DNA from: Bactrocera neohumeralis | Lineage: Eukaryota > Arthropoda > Insecta > Diptera > Tephritidae | NCBI RefSeq assembly: GCF_024586455.1 | Contig: NC_065919.1 | Coordinates: 14,610,368 to 14,674,367 of the forward strand | Direction: 5' to 3' | DNA length: 64,000 bases | Shown here: positions 45,126-56,611 of the stretch, in pieces | Position numbering within the stretch: the first letter of the stretch is position 1 | Layout of the letters: the number at the start of each line of letters is the position of its first letter | Made by a program: the position numbers and the translations under genes | Notes under the pieces: model-generated | Database searches by the model: none | The model's input: only the letters and a program-made list of their open reading frames with translations | Told to the model about the DNA's origin: nothing

Positions 45126-46475
45126 ATGGCACATGTCCTACCTATATACATACATTATGTATGCTTGATATAGTTTTTTTTAATAAAACCCATTTTTCAT
45201 TTTTACATAATCCTTTTTATTGTGGTTTCTTATAAAAAAATGAAGTTCATTTCAGAAAAGAACATTTTTGTTATTAACAATTTCTTATTGCTATAATAAA
45301 ACACACGCGTATATACAATACGCACGTGTATGTACATAAGTATGAAAGCATGTTCATTATTAATTATAAACAATTCAAATAAATTGTGTTAAGAAAATAC
45401 AATGTGGTTAATAATTAAAATTTAAATATGTGTAATTTGTAATTAATGCTTTTTCAAAAATATGCAATGTAAAATGTTAGTTTAAATGTGTGTGTGCAAT
45501 TGAAGTTAAAAACGTCTTAACTAATTCCTAACAGCGTGTGACATAAATGCTACAAACATCGGTTTCTTACGTTTCTGTAAGTTGACTTTTAATATACTTT
45601 ATTTGTAGATATACATATGTATGTTTGTATGTATATTTAGTTCTGAATATCGCACATTTGTATAAGTACATAAGCATTTTTTTGTTTGTATTTGTGTTTC
45701 TTTTCGCATGTAATATTTTCGTCTCGCATTTTTATTTTATTACAACTTTTCTTCTCAAATTTCATGCTTTGCTTTTTTCGTTTTATGCCTTTGTTTTTTA
45801 GTGCTTTTTAGAGAACTAATGCTATGTAACTTAAATCACAGATATCACTAATGTATGATTTAATTCAAATGTGTTCGAGCCCTAAATTGCAGCGATTTTT
45901 GTTTGTTTAAAAACGGTATTGTATTAATTTTCAATAAATACAAATATACATTAAAAAAGTGGAAAAATAATTAATATTATGCATATTTTGATTTCTATAA
46001 AAAAATGTCAAAGTGCTTATTTCGATTTTTTTCTCTATATTACAAATACATGTGGCATCTGCTGTGATATCTGCTGGAATTAAAACATAATGTATTTGAA
46101 ATTTTATTGGCACACTTTCTATATACTTTGAAATTACTTGCGCCGTGCGGTGCTAACTATTACACCGGTCAACAAAAGTTTTCATTTTTGGTTTCTGATC
46201 TCATGCTCAAATCAAGAATAACTAGATTTTGAAAAAAACACTGGAATTAAATATTAAAAAAGCTAAAAAGAAATTTTGAACAAAAAAATTATAATTAAGC
46301 AAATAATTAAAAAAAAATTAATTAAATAATTAGCTCTTAAAGTTTTCTTTAGTCCGATTTGCCCATATGAACATAAAAGAAATACGAAAAAAATGTCTAT
46401 AAAAGCAAGCTTGAATCGAACAACAATTGTCTCCTTATTTTTGGTGTATAAGAAACTGAAATTGAAGATGCTGAA
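45126..46475. other. AT-rich intergenic DNA
   Basis: Contains CATA/TATG microsatellites (45,300-45,350, 45,610-45,640) and T-runs. The open frames on the minus strand (45,931-46,113, 46,263-46,502) are low-complexity. Nothing supported. Confidence 0.4.
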
Positions 46476-47462
46476 GGGGTTATATACAGTTAGAATTTTC
46501 AAAAAATCGATTTTTTGTATTTTATTTTCTTAATGTACATATATTTAAGAATACACACAGAAAATTTCATATCAAACTGACGAATATTTTCGAAGTTACA
46601 CGCAAATTTGTAAAGGCGTTTCAGAGTGCTTGGAAGTACAAAGCTAAACTTTAAACGCGTTTTTCCCAAAATGTTGTTTTCAAAGTCGGTAAACAACATT
46701 ACTCGAAAACGGCTAAACCGATAAATCTCAAATTTTAACACGAGCTTTTTAAATATAATGTTTAATAATTAAACGAAGATTTTCAGATATTTCACACCGA
46801 TAAATATTTTTTATAAACAATTTAAGGCCGAAATTTTGATCAAAAATCGATTTTTTGTTTTTTGAGAAACCATGATTTTGTAAACAGGAATTTATTTTGC
46901 TTATTCCTTAAATTAGATTTAACATTACTCTAACGAAATCTATTTGGTCTTTTAATTTCAGAGAATCCAGTTCAGAGATATAATGGTCACCGCAAAACGT
47001 CTTTTTTGAGAGAAGCTACCGGAATTCAGCTGTAGTTCTTTTCCAAATAAATAATTTTAGTAATACTAAGTCTTAAAATACAGTTTGAAGATGTGCACAA
47101 ATTTTTGGATATATGTACATATCGTCACCTAAAATGCAAAATAACGTAACAACATTTTCGGAAATTTACAGTGGCATGAATGAAACACGAAATAAAATGC
47201 AACACGAGTGAAAAAAAGATATTTATATTAGTTAAAACTGGTTTATATCTGAGCGCAGAACCTGCCAATGTTGGTCATATGTAATATTATGTATGTAATT
47301 AGAAGCAGTGAATCGTAATCAATAAGACACCCAATTTCGAATGTTTTGATCATACGTTATTTTGCATTTCAGGCGACGATATGTATAAGTTTAAAAATTT
47401 TCTCGGAAAATATTCTGCAAAATTCGCTTTTTTCGGCCTTCTAACTGTATATAACCACTTAA
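46476..47462. mobile_element. TTAA-type TIR element, family 2
   Basis: The ends form a 20-bp inverted repeat: AAGGGGTTATATACAGTTAGAA at the left, TTCTAACTGTATATAACCACTT at the right, the latter followed by AATC so that TTAA is formed. The 987-bp interior has no transposase. The first nine bases match those of family 1 (AAGGGGTTA). A second, partial copy lies at 3126-3385 in opposite orientation. Confidence 0.75.
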
Positions 47463-47599
47463 TCAAACAAAAATTGTTTGCTTATTTTTTTCCTTATTTT
47501 TGTTTCATAAGAAAATTAAATTAAACATGCTGAAGTCAGCCCCAAATATCGTGTTGACCGGTGTTACCAAAGTTAATGTGCCAATGTGATAGAAGTTAA

Positions 47600-48301
47600 G
47601 GGGTTACATGGGTTTACGGATTTCAAAAAATCTAATTTTTTATTATATTCATAAATTCTACAACACCTCTAGAATATTGTCCTAAATTTTCAAGTTGATC
47701 CGAGTAATAGTTTCGAAGACAAAGCCTTGAGAACTTGTGCGCTCGAGGCTAGCTAGGCTAAGTGCGCCATCTTTAAACGCGTTTTTCTCCCAACTGTGTT
47801 GTTGAAGTCGGTTGACAAGATTTCTTGTGAACTACTCAACCGATTTTCATGAAATTTTACACAGGTCTTTAAGATACAATTCTTAAAGACTTGGACGAAT
47901 GATTTGTATTCGATTGCAACTAATTGAAAAAAATGCCACGACATTTTGATTGAAATTTCATTATTTTTGGAAAAATGTCTGCCAAAAATTTTATATTTCG
48001 TTTTTTTTCCTTCGTCCAAGTTCTAAGTTAAGCTTTAAGCTAAAACACGTATTTTTCACTTTAGATGATCCTGTAAGGAGTTATCTTGCCAAAACGGGCG
48101 CATCTTTTTCCCGAGGGTTCACCGGAAATGGCGTCGCAATGGCCGAGTTTAAAATACTTTTTTCCCAAAATTTCAGAATTTCTTTGCTAATAGTGTATGT
48201 TTGTAACAATAAAAAGTTCTAATAAAATATTTCATTTTCTATATGAGAAAAACATTGTTGAAAAAAGGCTGTTTTTTACCCCAGGAAACCCATATAACCC
48301 T
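47600..48301. mobile_element. TTAA-flanked TIR element, family 1 copy 3 (inverted)
   Basis: Begins TTAA|GGGGTTACATGGGTTT and ends AAACCCATATAACCC followed by TTTAA. The interior is the reverse complement of the copies at 7.6 and 20.1 kb, for example 'tctatatgagaaaaacatt' and 'aaaaggctgttttttacc' near its right end. It is the longest of the three copies (about 702 bp). No coding capacity is recognised. Confidence 0.8.
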
Positions 48302-49431
48302 TTAAACGTTTGCGATTTGGCGCGAAAAAAAATCTTCTTCTCATTGAAAATAATAAAAATAGTTATCGTTATAGTTAATAGATTATGTCGGAAGCAGGGC
48401 TAACTGTCTGTGGCACTGTTATAAGCATGCATGTGTGCGAAAATTCAATGAAATTGTAAAATTTCTGCAGTTTGACAGCCAATGTAGTGTAGTATAAATT
48501 ACGTATCCGTTTCGCGTTTTTTTTCATTTTTCAGCGTTTATATGCATTTATATGAAATTAATAATTAAATCATTAGTTTTAATTAAAAATAGCCACATGC
48601 TTTTGTTGTAGTGTTTTTTTCATTATTTTTTTTTTAATAAAAATATTTTCAAATGACAAAATGCCAAAGATCTCTTTTAGAATTGCACATAGGTCACCAC
48701 TTCACTTAGCTTAAAAACTTAAATACAGCAATACATGCTTGAAATTAGTAAAGTACTTATAATAAATTGTAGTATTTTCTTTCTATTGAGCTTATTGTTC
48801 ATTTTAATTTAATTTTTTCATCTTTAATTATATAAGTTTTGCTGTTTACAAATGCTGCTGTGATATGTTCATGTTCTGCTGTGAAAATATTAAATACCTA
48901 CTATGTTTGTATGTATGTGTATGTAGTTTGGTTATAAACTAATGTCTATGTTTGTATGTGCGTGTATATATATCTACATATACATATTTGTTAGACGTTG
49001 GCTTTCAGCAATTCCTGTGACACTGCTACTCCACACATACATATTTCAAATAACATTTCTATCTAACGCTATTTCTTGCGCCAGCTGCCCTTAACATACG
49101 TGTGCATGTTTGTATATATGTATGTATTATAATTTCTGCAACTATACTCATTGCGTCTTTTTGTTTGATTTCTTGTCTTTAAATGGCACAAATTCAATTT
49201 TATATTAGTAAAAAAAATCCACGTTATCGCTGTTTAAACTGCCCGACAGCGGCAATCGAACTGTGTTATCTACTAATTGGTGGTTTTCATATTTTTCCCA
49301 ATCACCACACCAGCTCCCAAACTGTCATGCTAGTCGCTTGTCATTGTTGACTGTCAGTTATGGCCTTTCGTTGCTTTTAACGCTCGTTTGTGTTTTTTGT
49401 TTTTCGATTTTTATGCAGCGGTTTGCGCGCC
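48302..49431. other. Probable 3' UTR region of the LRR gene
   Basis: Lies immediately beyond the minus-strand LRR stop codon. AT-rich with CATA/TATG microsatellites (48,905-48,990). The hydrophobic + frame at 49,263-49,466 partly overlaps the LRR gene antisense and is not called. Confidence 0.4.
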
Positions 49432-50742
49432 TTAAACATACACTTCCGGACAATCCTCGTCTTTGATCGATGTGTATTGCACCTTCTTGGCAACATTATC
49501 GAACACCGGCGTTATCATGTACTTAATGCGCTCACGACTCACATACACCAGCGCCACCACCAGCCCCAACAAAATCATGCTCAAAACAATCAGCAGGAAG
49601 ATTAGTGTCACTGTGTGCTGATTCATGTGCGGCCGTCCGGCTGCCGTGCTCTCTTCGCCTATGCTCTGTTCTATGCCGTTGCCGCCATAGTGCGCATCTG
49701 TAGCGGTGTTGAACATCATGGCTGCAGCCGCTACCGCTGCCGCACAGCCGTCCATATTCAACTCCATGATCGGTAGTGGCTCCACATCGTTGTGATAACA
49801 CATTAGCGTATTCTTATTGCGTACCGTTACATTTGTCGACAGTATCCAGGTGTGAAAGGAGCTGATTTTGCAGTCACAAAGGAATGGATTGAGATTGAAG
49901 TCGACAATGAGATTGGTGGTGCGATCGCTGCGCGTCTCCAGTTCGTTGAGTAGCATCATGTCGTGTGTCTTCACATATTCGAATTTGTTGCGCTCCAAAT
50001 CCAGAAAGCGCAAATTTTTCAAGCAACGCACCTCAAAATTGATATCTTTGAGTAGATTGTCGCCCAGGTGTAAATCGCGCAGACTCGGCAGATCACAGAA
50101 GACATTGCGATCCTTGAAGTGTGTGATTTCGTTTTGCTCCAAATGTAATTTCTGTAACTTGTTCAGCTGACTGTTCACGAAAATATCATGTAAATCTTCA
50201 CTAAGCTGTGGCGAACTATTGTCAGCGAACGCGTCGGTCAGGTGTAGACTTTGCAAATTTAGGAAATTCGAAAACACGCGTGGATGATGGTGATTGACCT
50301 CGTCATCCTCGCGTGAAATGCTCAAGTTGTTGTGATTCAAAATCAAGCGCTCCACATTTTGCACATGATGATAGGATTTGCCACGTATTTCACGTATGTG
50401 ATTGTTGCTCATATCGACAATCTTCAGATTTTTGTAGTCATTAATCGAGCCAAATACATTCCATGGCAGTTCGGGCACAATATTACCGGTGAAAATTAAA
50501 ATTTCCACCTCGTCCGGCATGAACTCGAGCACACTGGTGTTATGGATGCCCGTATTCGTGCAGTTTACAATGTAACTGATGCTGCCCTCGTACAGCTCGC
50601 GTCCACAAAGGCAGGCCGGTGGAAAATTGGGTCCACAATTTGAAGAGCCTGTCGCGGGTAACTGTGCCGTGACGCATAAGCAGGTGATGGTGAGCAGCGC
50701 GTAAAGCAGCAGCTGTGACTTTATGCTAGCGGAAGTACTCAT
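49432..50742 (-). CDS. Leucine-rich repeat type I membrane protein, trophoblast glycoprotein-like
   Basis: Single coding exon of 436 aa. Residues 1-26 are a signal peptide. The Cys-rich LRR N-cap follows (NCGPNFPPACLCG, residues 35-47). Then come about six leucine-rich repeats (LKIVDMSNNHIREI, VERLILNHNNLSI, LQKLHLEQNEITHF, LRDLHLGDNLLKDI, LRFLDLERNKFEYV). An LRR C-cap has NPFLCDCKISSFHTWI and two further cysteines (LMCYH, MDGC). One membrane segment is at about 378-401 (VTLIFLLIVLSMILLGLVVA), with a 35-aa cytosolic tail ending CPEVYV, a hydrophobic end that could bind PDZ domains. The C-cap resembles vertebrate TPBG, a modulator of Wnt signalling; orthology is probable, not proven. A splice acceptor on the minus strand (TTACCATTGCAG, exon from 50,806) implies an upstream non-coding exon. 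Confidence 0.9.
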   Translation of the reverse strand: MSTSASIKSQLLLYALLTITCLCVTAQLPATGSSNCGPNFPPACLCGRELYEGSISYIVNCTNTGIHNTSVLEFMPDEVEILIFTGNIVPELPWNVFGSINDYKNLKIVDMSNNHIREIRGKSYHHVQNVERLILNHNNLSISREDDEVNHHHPRVFSNFLNLQSLHLTDAFADNSSPQLSEDLHDIFVNSQLNKLQKLHLEQNEITHFKDRNVFCDLPSLRDLHLGDNLLKDINFEVRCLKNLRFLDLERNKFEYVKTHDMMLLNELETRSDRTTNLIVDFNLNPFLCDCKISSFHTWILSTNVTVRNKNTLMCYHNDVEPLPIMELNMDGCAAAVAAAAMMFNTATDAHYGGNGIEQSIGEESTAAGRPHMNQHTVTLIFLLIVLSMILLGLVVALVYVSRERIKYMITPVFDNVAKKVQYTSIKDEDCPEVYV

Positions 50743-50939
50743 TCTTATGCGGTTTATGGTGGGTGGGTTTCGCAGCTGGGAGAAAGTTAGGTGGTACTTG
50801 TAGATGCTGCAATGGTAAGTAAGAAAAATATTTCAATTTAATTGATATGCAGACATTTTATCAAGCAATTTAATTATGTGAATAATTAAACATTTTTTAA
50901 TTTTAAACGAAAGTCCTAATAGACTAAATAGCAGAAATA

Positions 50940-52027
50940 TTGGGATGTCGAAAAAGTCTTTTCGTATATCTCCAGTGCTATCAATCACATTGTGTCATAA
51001 TATATAGTGTTGAAAAGGTGAGATTTTAGGCTTCACTTTACCAAAAAAATTAAATTCTGGTTAAAAAAAAGTGCACATGTTCAAAATTGAGTGAAAATAA
51101 TGAAGAAACTCGCTATATTTTGAAATTTTTGCATAAAAAAGGGAAGAATGCCACGTAAGCCAACAATGAAATTTATGAAGTTTACGGAGACGATGCTGTA
51201 TCAGTTCGTGTAGCGCAATGTTCCACTCGTTTCCGTTCTGGAAATTTCGATGTGAAAGATGCACCGCGCCCTAATCGACCTTATCGTTGAAAAAGTCGAT
51301 GAAACTATGGAAAATATTGGCCAGGACCGTCACATAAGCAGCCATGACATCGCTAAGGAATTTAACGGTTTTGAACCATTTAAAAAAGGTTGGGTACAAA
51401 AAGAAGCTCGATGTTTGGACACCATATGAATTGTCTGTGAAAAATTTTTGATGACGAAAAATGGATCAAATACGACAATAATGTGCGAAAAAGGATTGAC
51501 GCCTCGAAAGGTTATGCTGAATGTTTGGTGGGATTGGAAAGGAGCCATCCACTATGAGCTGCTCCAGGCTGGTCGAACGATTGATTCTACATTTCACTGT
51601 CAACAACTGATGAGATTGAAGCTAGCAATCGAAAAAAAAACGGGCAGAACTGATCAACAGAAAGGGCTTCGTCTTCCATCAGGACAACGCTGGACCACAC
51701 ACATCTTTGAGGACTCAGCAAAAACTGGGAGAACTTGGCTATGAAGTTTTGATGCATCCACCATATAGCTCTGACCTTGCACCATCGGACTACCATTTGT
51801 TTCGGTCAATGCAGAACTCTCTTAATGGAGTAAAGTTAGCTTCAAGAGAAGTCTGTGAAAATTACTTGTCGCAGTTTTCCACCGAGAAACCAGAAAAGTT
51901 TTACACGGATGGAATAATGTCTCTAGCGGAAAAATGGCAAAAAGTGGTCGATTTTTTGTTCATTAAAGTTCTAAAACAAAAAGTTGAAGTTTGATTAGAA
52001 ATACGAAAAAACTTTTTCGACTACACT
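50940..52027 (+). mobile_element. Near full-length but broken mariner transposon
   Basis: Inverted ends share GTCGAAAAAGT(C/T)TTTTCGTAT. TA borders both sides (50,938-50,939 and 52,028-52,029). The + strand carries mariner transposase in pieces: an N-terminal part, TPRKVMLNVWWDWKGAIHYE with the first catalytic region, then HPPYSSDLAPSDYHLF at about 51,757-51,804 and LAEKWQKVVDF near the C-terminus. Frame changes and stops make it a pseudogene. The wording is closest to mellifera-type mariners, from memory. Confidence 0.85.
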
Positions 52028-52779
52028 TATTAGAAATTTAAATAATTTTTCCTAAGAAAAATCGTGAAATTATAACTTCGAAAAAATTGAAAATATCGTA
52101 TTTTCGTCAGAATTCTCAGATATTTTGTTTAACCCATTATTAGCGCATACACTAGATTATTCTCCACCCTTGTTTGAACAGTGCGTTATTGGCCTCAATA
52201 ATCTGGGTAGTTGTGGTACTTGAAACAAGTTTTCACGCAAATTGCAACCACTACATGCACACTTTGTCCCATTCATGCACAATATCAAGATCCATTCATA
52301 CAGCATTATCAAGAGGCCTCTATATATGCTGCTGCATGCATGCAACCGGCGCAACCAATCAAGTTGAGGGTAAAGTTGATCAAAAAAGGTTGAGGCTCGA
52401 CTTCGACTTTCAATGCTAACCAATATTTGTTGCTTGTGCCGCTGTCACTTCATCTATGGTAAATGGCTGTATGTTGTGCCCAATTGTTCTTCTTCGCTGT
52501 GCTTCAATTTCTTTGCCATACAGAGCATATTCTGCAACTCAAAAATTTATGAGCAAAAGCTTGGAGATTTATGATTATGGAGCTTCATTTCGGTACGTCA
52601 ACATTTTATGTGTATTGACATATGTACTTTACAAGTACTATATATATGCGCATATATACTAGTTGGTCTCAAATGAATGAATGCTGGCTTAAATTGGTTG
52701 AACGACTTTGGAACCAATTTCACCTACAAATTGTAGCTGCCCGGCAGGAAATTTGATTTGTAACATCATTCAAAACAAG
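52028..52779. other. Probable LRR gene intron, no feature seen
   Basis: Open frames on both strands at 52,157-52,423 overlap and none has recognisable homology or splice context. Short CATA/TATA microsatellite near 52,615-52,660. Nothing supported. Confidence 0.35.
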
Positions 52780-53460
52780 AAAAAACATTAACTGCACCGA
52801 AGCTGTAATACCCTTCAGAGGAGCATTTTTATGCTGTAAAAGGGTATAACAAGATCTTTCTTTTGAATTCGACCGGCCAGTTTGTGTAATTGGTATATGT
52901 TATAGTTGTCTCAGCTATGTATGTATGTTGGACAAGCGCTTCTTGAGCCTGCAGTGCCCTGTATAGAGCGCGACAAGGAGGTGGAATTTGTCACGGGAGA
53001 GGTTGATCATTTCCATAAACCTTATGAGGTTGAACCCTCCCAACAACTCCTTAAAATTGTGTGACCCCACTGCAATGCATGGTACTGGCCCCATCATCCT
53101 GGACGCTGCCGCAGAGCGGGCTAGTTCGTCGGCCAGCACATTTCCGGCTACCCCATTATGCCCCGGCAGCCAAATTAGATGTATCCCGTTGCACACTGAG
53201 AGACGGTTCAGCCTTCCTATACACATCTCCACTAAAAGCGATTTTATCTCATACGCTGAGATCGCCTTTAGTGCCGTTTGACTATCGCTAAGTTGCGGTT
53301 GAGATTCAGGTTGAAAGATGCTCGGAAAACGTCACATTAGTATAGAGATACTGAAGTGTGCAGGATCGATATCTCAGAAACTCAGAGACTAGATAGAGAC
53401 GTACATGTCCAAATGGGTTCGTAACGCAGTTCATCAGGGCATACAAACTCTATGCGTTTT
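52780..53460. repeat. AACAAG-type tephritid repeat split by a retrotransposon fragment
   Basis: The left half (52,780-52,912) reads 'aaacaagaaaaaacattaac', 'gcaccgaagctgtaatacc', 'gaccggccagtttgtgtaat'. The right half (about 53,330-53,460) resumes with 'caggatcgatatctcagaaact'. In the undisturbed copy at 31,870-32,200 these parts are contiguous, so the RNase H fragment at 52,915-53,310 was inserted into, or recombined with, the repeat. Confidence 0.6.
52915..53310 (-). mobile_element. RNase H domain fragment of a non-LTR retrotransposon
   Basis: The minus strand encodes an RNase H segment: SDSQTALKAI (catalytic Asp), then IHLIWLPGHNGVAGNVLADE with the conserved W-x-P-G-H and final Asp, then the common downstream phrase LLVALYTGHCRLKKRLS. 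This order is typical of I/R1/Jockey-type elements in flies. Reverse transcriptase and ends are absent. It is open for over 100 codons, so it may be a fairly recent fragment. Confidence 0.8.
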
Positions 53461-54561
53461 TTGGGTTGTATTTCGCACTTGATTATATACATCCTAAGTC
53501 AAAATATTGTAATGAATGAACAGGTCCAAAAAGTATTTATTTACTCATTGCATAATGCATTCCAATATTATAATCAAAAAATCACACAAGAGTCTGTATA
53601 AAATTCCTTGAGCTTTTCTATTGGCGAAGCTTTTTTTCTGACTTTGAGTTTTTTATACCTACTGGGCTTCTTTATGGTATAGTCCTATGAATTGGGTAGC
53701 ACTACAAACCACTATCCCACTCACTAATGTGAGCAACTGCATGCAAATATACATATATATACAAACATATGTATACTATGTACACTTATTTTTCTGTTGG
53801 CAATTGAAGTGCAAAAGTTGTTTTTGTTTCACTGGAAAACGCATATGAGCCACAAAAGTCTGCAACGCGTTGCTTGGGGTAAGTTCATAGGTCAACTGTG
53901 TATTTATTATGTGCTTACGAAGATATATGTACTATGTGCACAACAGCTAAAAGTTGTTTACACTACTTGCATACATACCTATGGGAAAGGGTTTTAAAGT
54001 TTGCTTAGTTCACACATACATACATATATACAACATACACACGTGAGCTTGTAGTAAGTTTCGAGTTGTAGGGCACCTAAATATGCTGGCAAATATTAAA
54101 GTGGTTGTGTACAACAAGTGTTTCGCAACACGCTCCAGAATCTCTTAAGTATTTACGCAGTCAAATTATTCAGATTATACGGTATACTAAAATTTGTATA
54201 AGCTAAGACTTTTGAAATTTATGATTTTAATAAAATTATTGACGAAAATACTTCAATAACGAGGAATATTTTTTATTTAACGGTCACACTCAGTTTGAAG
54301 TTAATATAAGATCGTGTTTTTCCATGTTTCGGTTGGTTGTGCCTATAAAAATAATTCACTAAAATTTTTAATCGATATCTCCAATAGTTTTTGAGTTACC
54401 GCCTTCTGAAGTGAAACCGCTCAGTTCAATCCGATCCATCAATATATTTTTAATTATGTTTTTCTCAAAACTACATTTTTCAAGTTTGCTTGAGTGATCA
54501 CTCGGAGACAAATGATCAGATCCGATTACTATCACTCCGCAGGCATGTTCTGTATATAAAA
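53461..54561. other. Probable LRR gene intron, no feature seen
   Basis: AT-rich with CATA microsatellites (53,745-53,775, 54,010-54,030). No supported coding exon. Confidence 0.35.
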
Positions 54562-55605
54562 GGTGATCCAATTCGATGTTCTCCACCTTTTTAAAGAAAA
54601 AACGCAGAAACTTCAAATTTAAAGGATAATGTTTATTATCATTTGAAAGAACATTCTTTGGCATTTATTTTTTGAAAATTATCTCTTTCAAATGTTTCCC
54701 ACGGCTACGTCTCTGATGGTTCAACCGTTGAGTCCAATTTTCGATGACTCGTTCGAGTGTTTTGCCTGGTAACTAGCGAATGACACGAGAAATGTTTTGC
54801 TCCAAAGCCTGATTAAAAGCGAGATTGTCCGCATAGATTTTAGACTTTACAAATTCCTACAGGAAAAAAGTGTAACGGTGTGATATCACACGATCTTGGT
54901 GGCCAATCGACCGGCTCAAAACATGAAATTATCTGTTCATCGAAGTGTTCTTTCAATAAATCCATTGATTGATGCGATGTGTGGGAAGTGGCGCCGTTTT
55001 GTTGAAACCAAATGTCGCCGAGATCACGAGTTTTAAATTCAGACATCAAATAGTCAGTTATTATGGCGCGATAACCGTCACCATTGACGGTTAGGTTCTC
55101 ACCGGCATCATTTTTTCAAGAAATATGGACCGATGATTCCACAAACCACACAAAACTGTTGTTTTTTCTGGACAATTTGGCAGCTCTTGAAACTCTTCAA
55201 GTTGTCATTCGTCCCAAATACGATAATTGTGTTTGTTTACATATCCATTGAACCAGAAATGGGCCTCATCGCTGAACAAATTTTGGTTGGAGACATCGGA
55301 TCTTCTTGGAACTTTTCAAGAGTCCATACAGCGAAGCGATGGTGCTTGGGAAGCTCGAGCGGATTTAGTTCTTACACAAACTGTATTTTGTACGCTTACA
55401 TTTTGAGATCTCGACTTAAGATACGTTAAGTCGTCCCATACGTCAGTCCGAATTGCTGCGAACGGCGCCGAATCGACTCTCCACGGTCTTCGTTTAAATT
55501 CTCAGCTACGGCCGCTATATTTTCTTCACTGCGTGCTGGAAGTATGTAGTCTATTCGTTCGAATATTATCGAATAATGAATGTTGGGTCTCAAGATGGAT
55601 GATGG
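54562..55605 (-). mobile_element. Tc1/mariner-superfamily element (WPPRSCDLTP type), copy B
   Basis: The minus strand carries broken transposase: an N-terminal ENIAAVAENLNEDRGESIRR-like helix-turn-helix part near 55,540-55,430, then GDIWFQQNGATSHTSHQSMD and DWPPRSCDITPLHFF near 55,030-54,860, with frameshifts. Termini are imperfect: GGTGATCCAATTCGATG at the left and an inverse ATGGATGATG region at the right. Much of it matches the element at 60,146-61,046, and its catalytic part resembles that at 12,210-13,135. Confidence 0.75.
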
Positions 55606-56611
55606 CGTTGCGCATAGTACGATCATTACGTCATAATTCAATAGTGGTCTAATGACAACTTCGTAATTCACTAGCGCAGTGTTGTATTTGATATTAATAA
55701 GCGCAAAAAGGCACAAACTACCCCAATTCCAAGGCACGACTGTGAGTTCACATAATTCAAATTTTATTATGAAAATTTAAAACTTTATGTAGTTATTACG
55801 ACAATCATAAATATGAGTGTGTTTCCGGTAATTTAGACTACGAAGTTAATTTTATGAATATTAAAAGTTTTGTAATTCCGGTGGCCATAATAAGTGGCTT
55901 AAATTTTGGCCCATCTAAAGCAATAACAAATGACGGGCGATGCTACTAAAACACTGAAAACTTGTAAACACTTTGAGTAAACATGTTTTCATTACAAATT
56001 TATGGCTGTACACTATATGTATGCATGTATGTGTGTGTGCGTGGGCACAACTTAAACGCTCGTGGCCTATGCCAACCAAAAACTTTATTAACTTTAAATA
56101 CTAGATATCGTATAAATATGCAGTTATGCCTTGCTCTAAGTTACCACCAAGCGTATGCACGCATACACACATATGTGCACACATACGTACATATATTCAT
56201 ACATTTATATGTATGTATATTCATACAAACATACGAAAATTTATAAAACATAAATCGCATGCCGGCTGTGCGAACTGAATTCGAAATTGCGTTTTTAAGT
56301 TGATCATAAACTTAGTTGCAGTTGCATGCAGCCATTTATGATGGCGGCACAAAAACGTTGCCTGCAACTGGAAATACAATAAAAATGTGGAAACTTTGTA
56401 ACAATTGCATTGTAATCGCTTTTAAAGTTTGCAGTTGGTTTTTAATGTCGCAAATTAATAGTTAGCAGGCGAGGCGCATGAATGGAGCTCGTGTTGCTGG
56501 CAAATGCTGTGGGGGTCGATCGGTTTGCAGAATCACTTAAAGTGGCAAATTACACATATAGAATATTCTGTAAGTGTTTATCTAGGGTGTAACGGCTCTA
56601 GCCACGGAATA
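55606..56611. other. Probable LRR gene intron, no feature seen
   Basis: CATA/TATG microsatellites at 56,020-56,040 and 56,160-56,235. The frame at 55,983-56,246 is largely microsatellite-derived. No gene supported. Confidence 0.35.

Noticed and set aside
49868..50170. Open + strand frame inside the LRR gene
   Set aside because: Antisense shadow of the leucine-rich repeats; no independent support.
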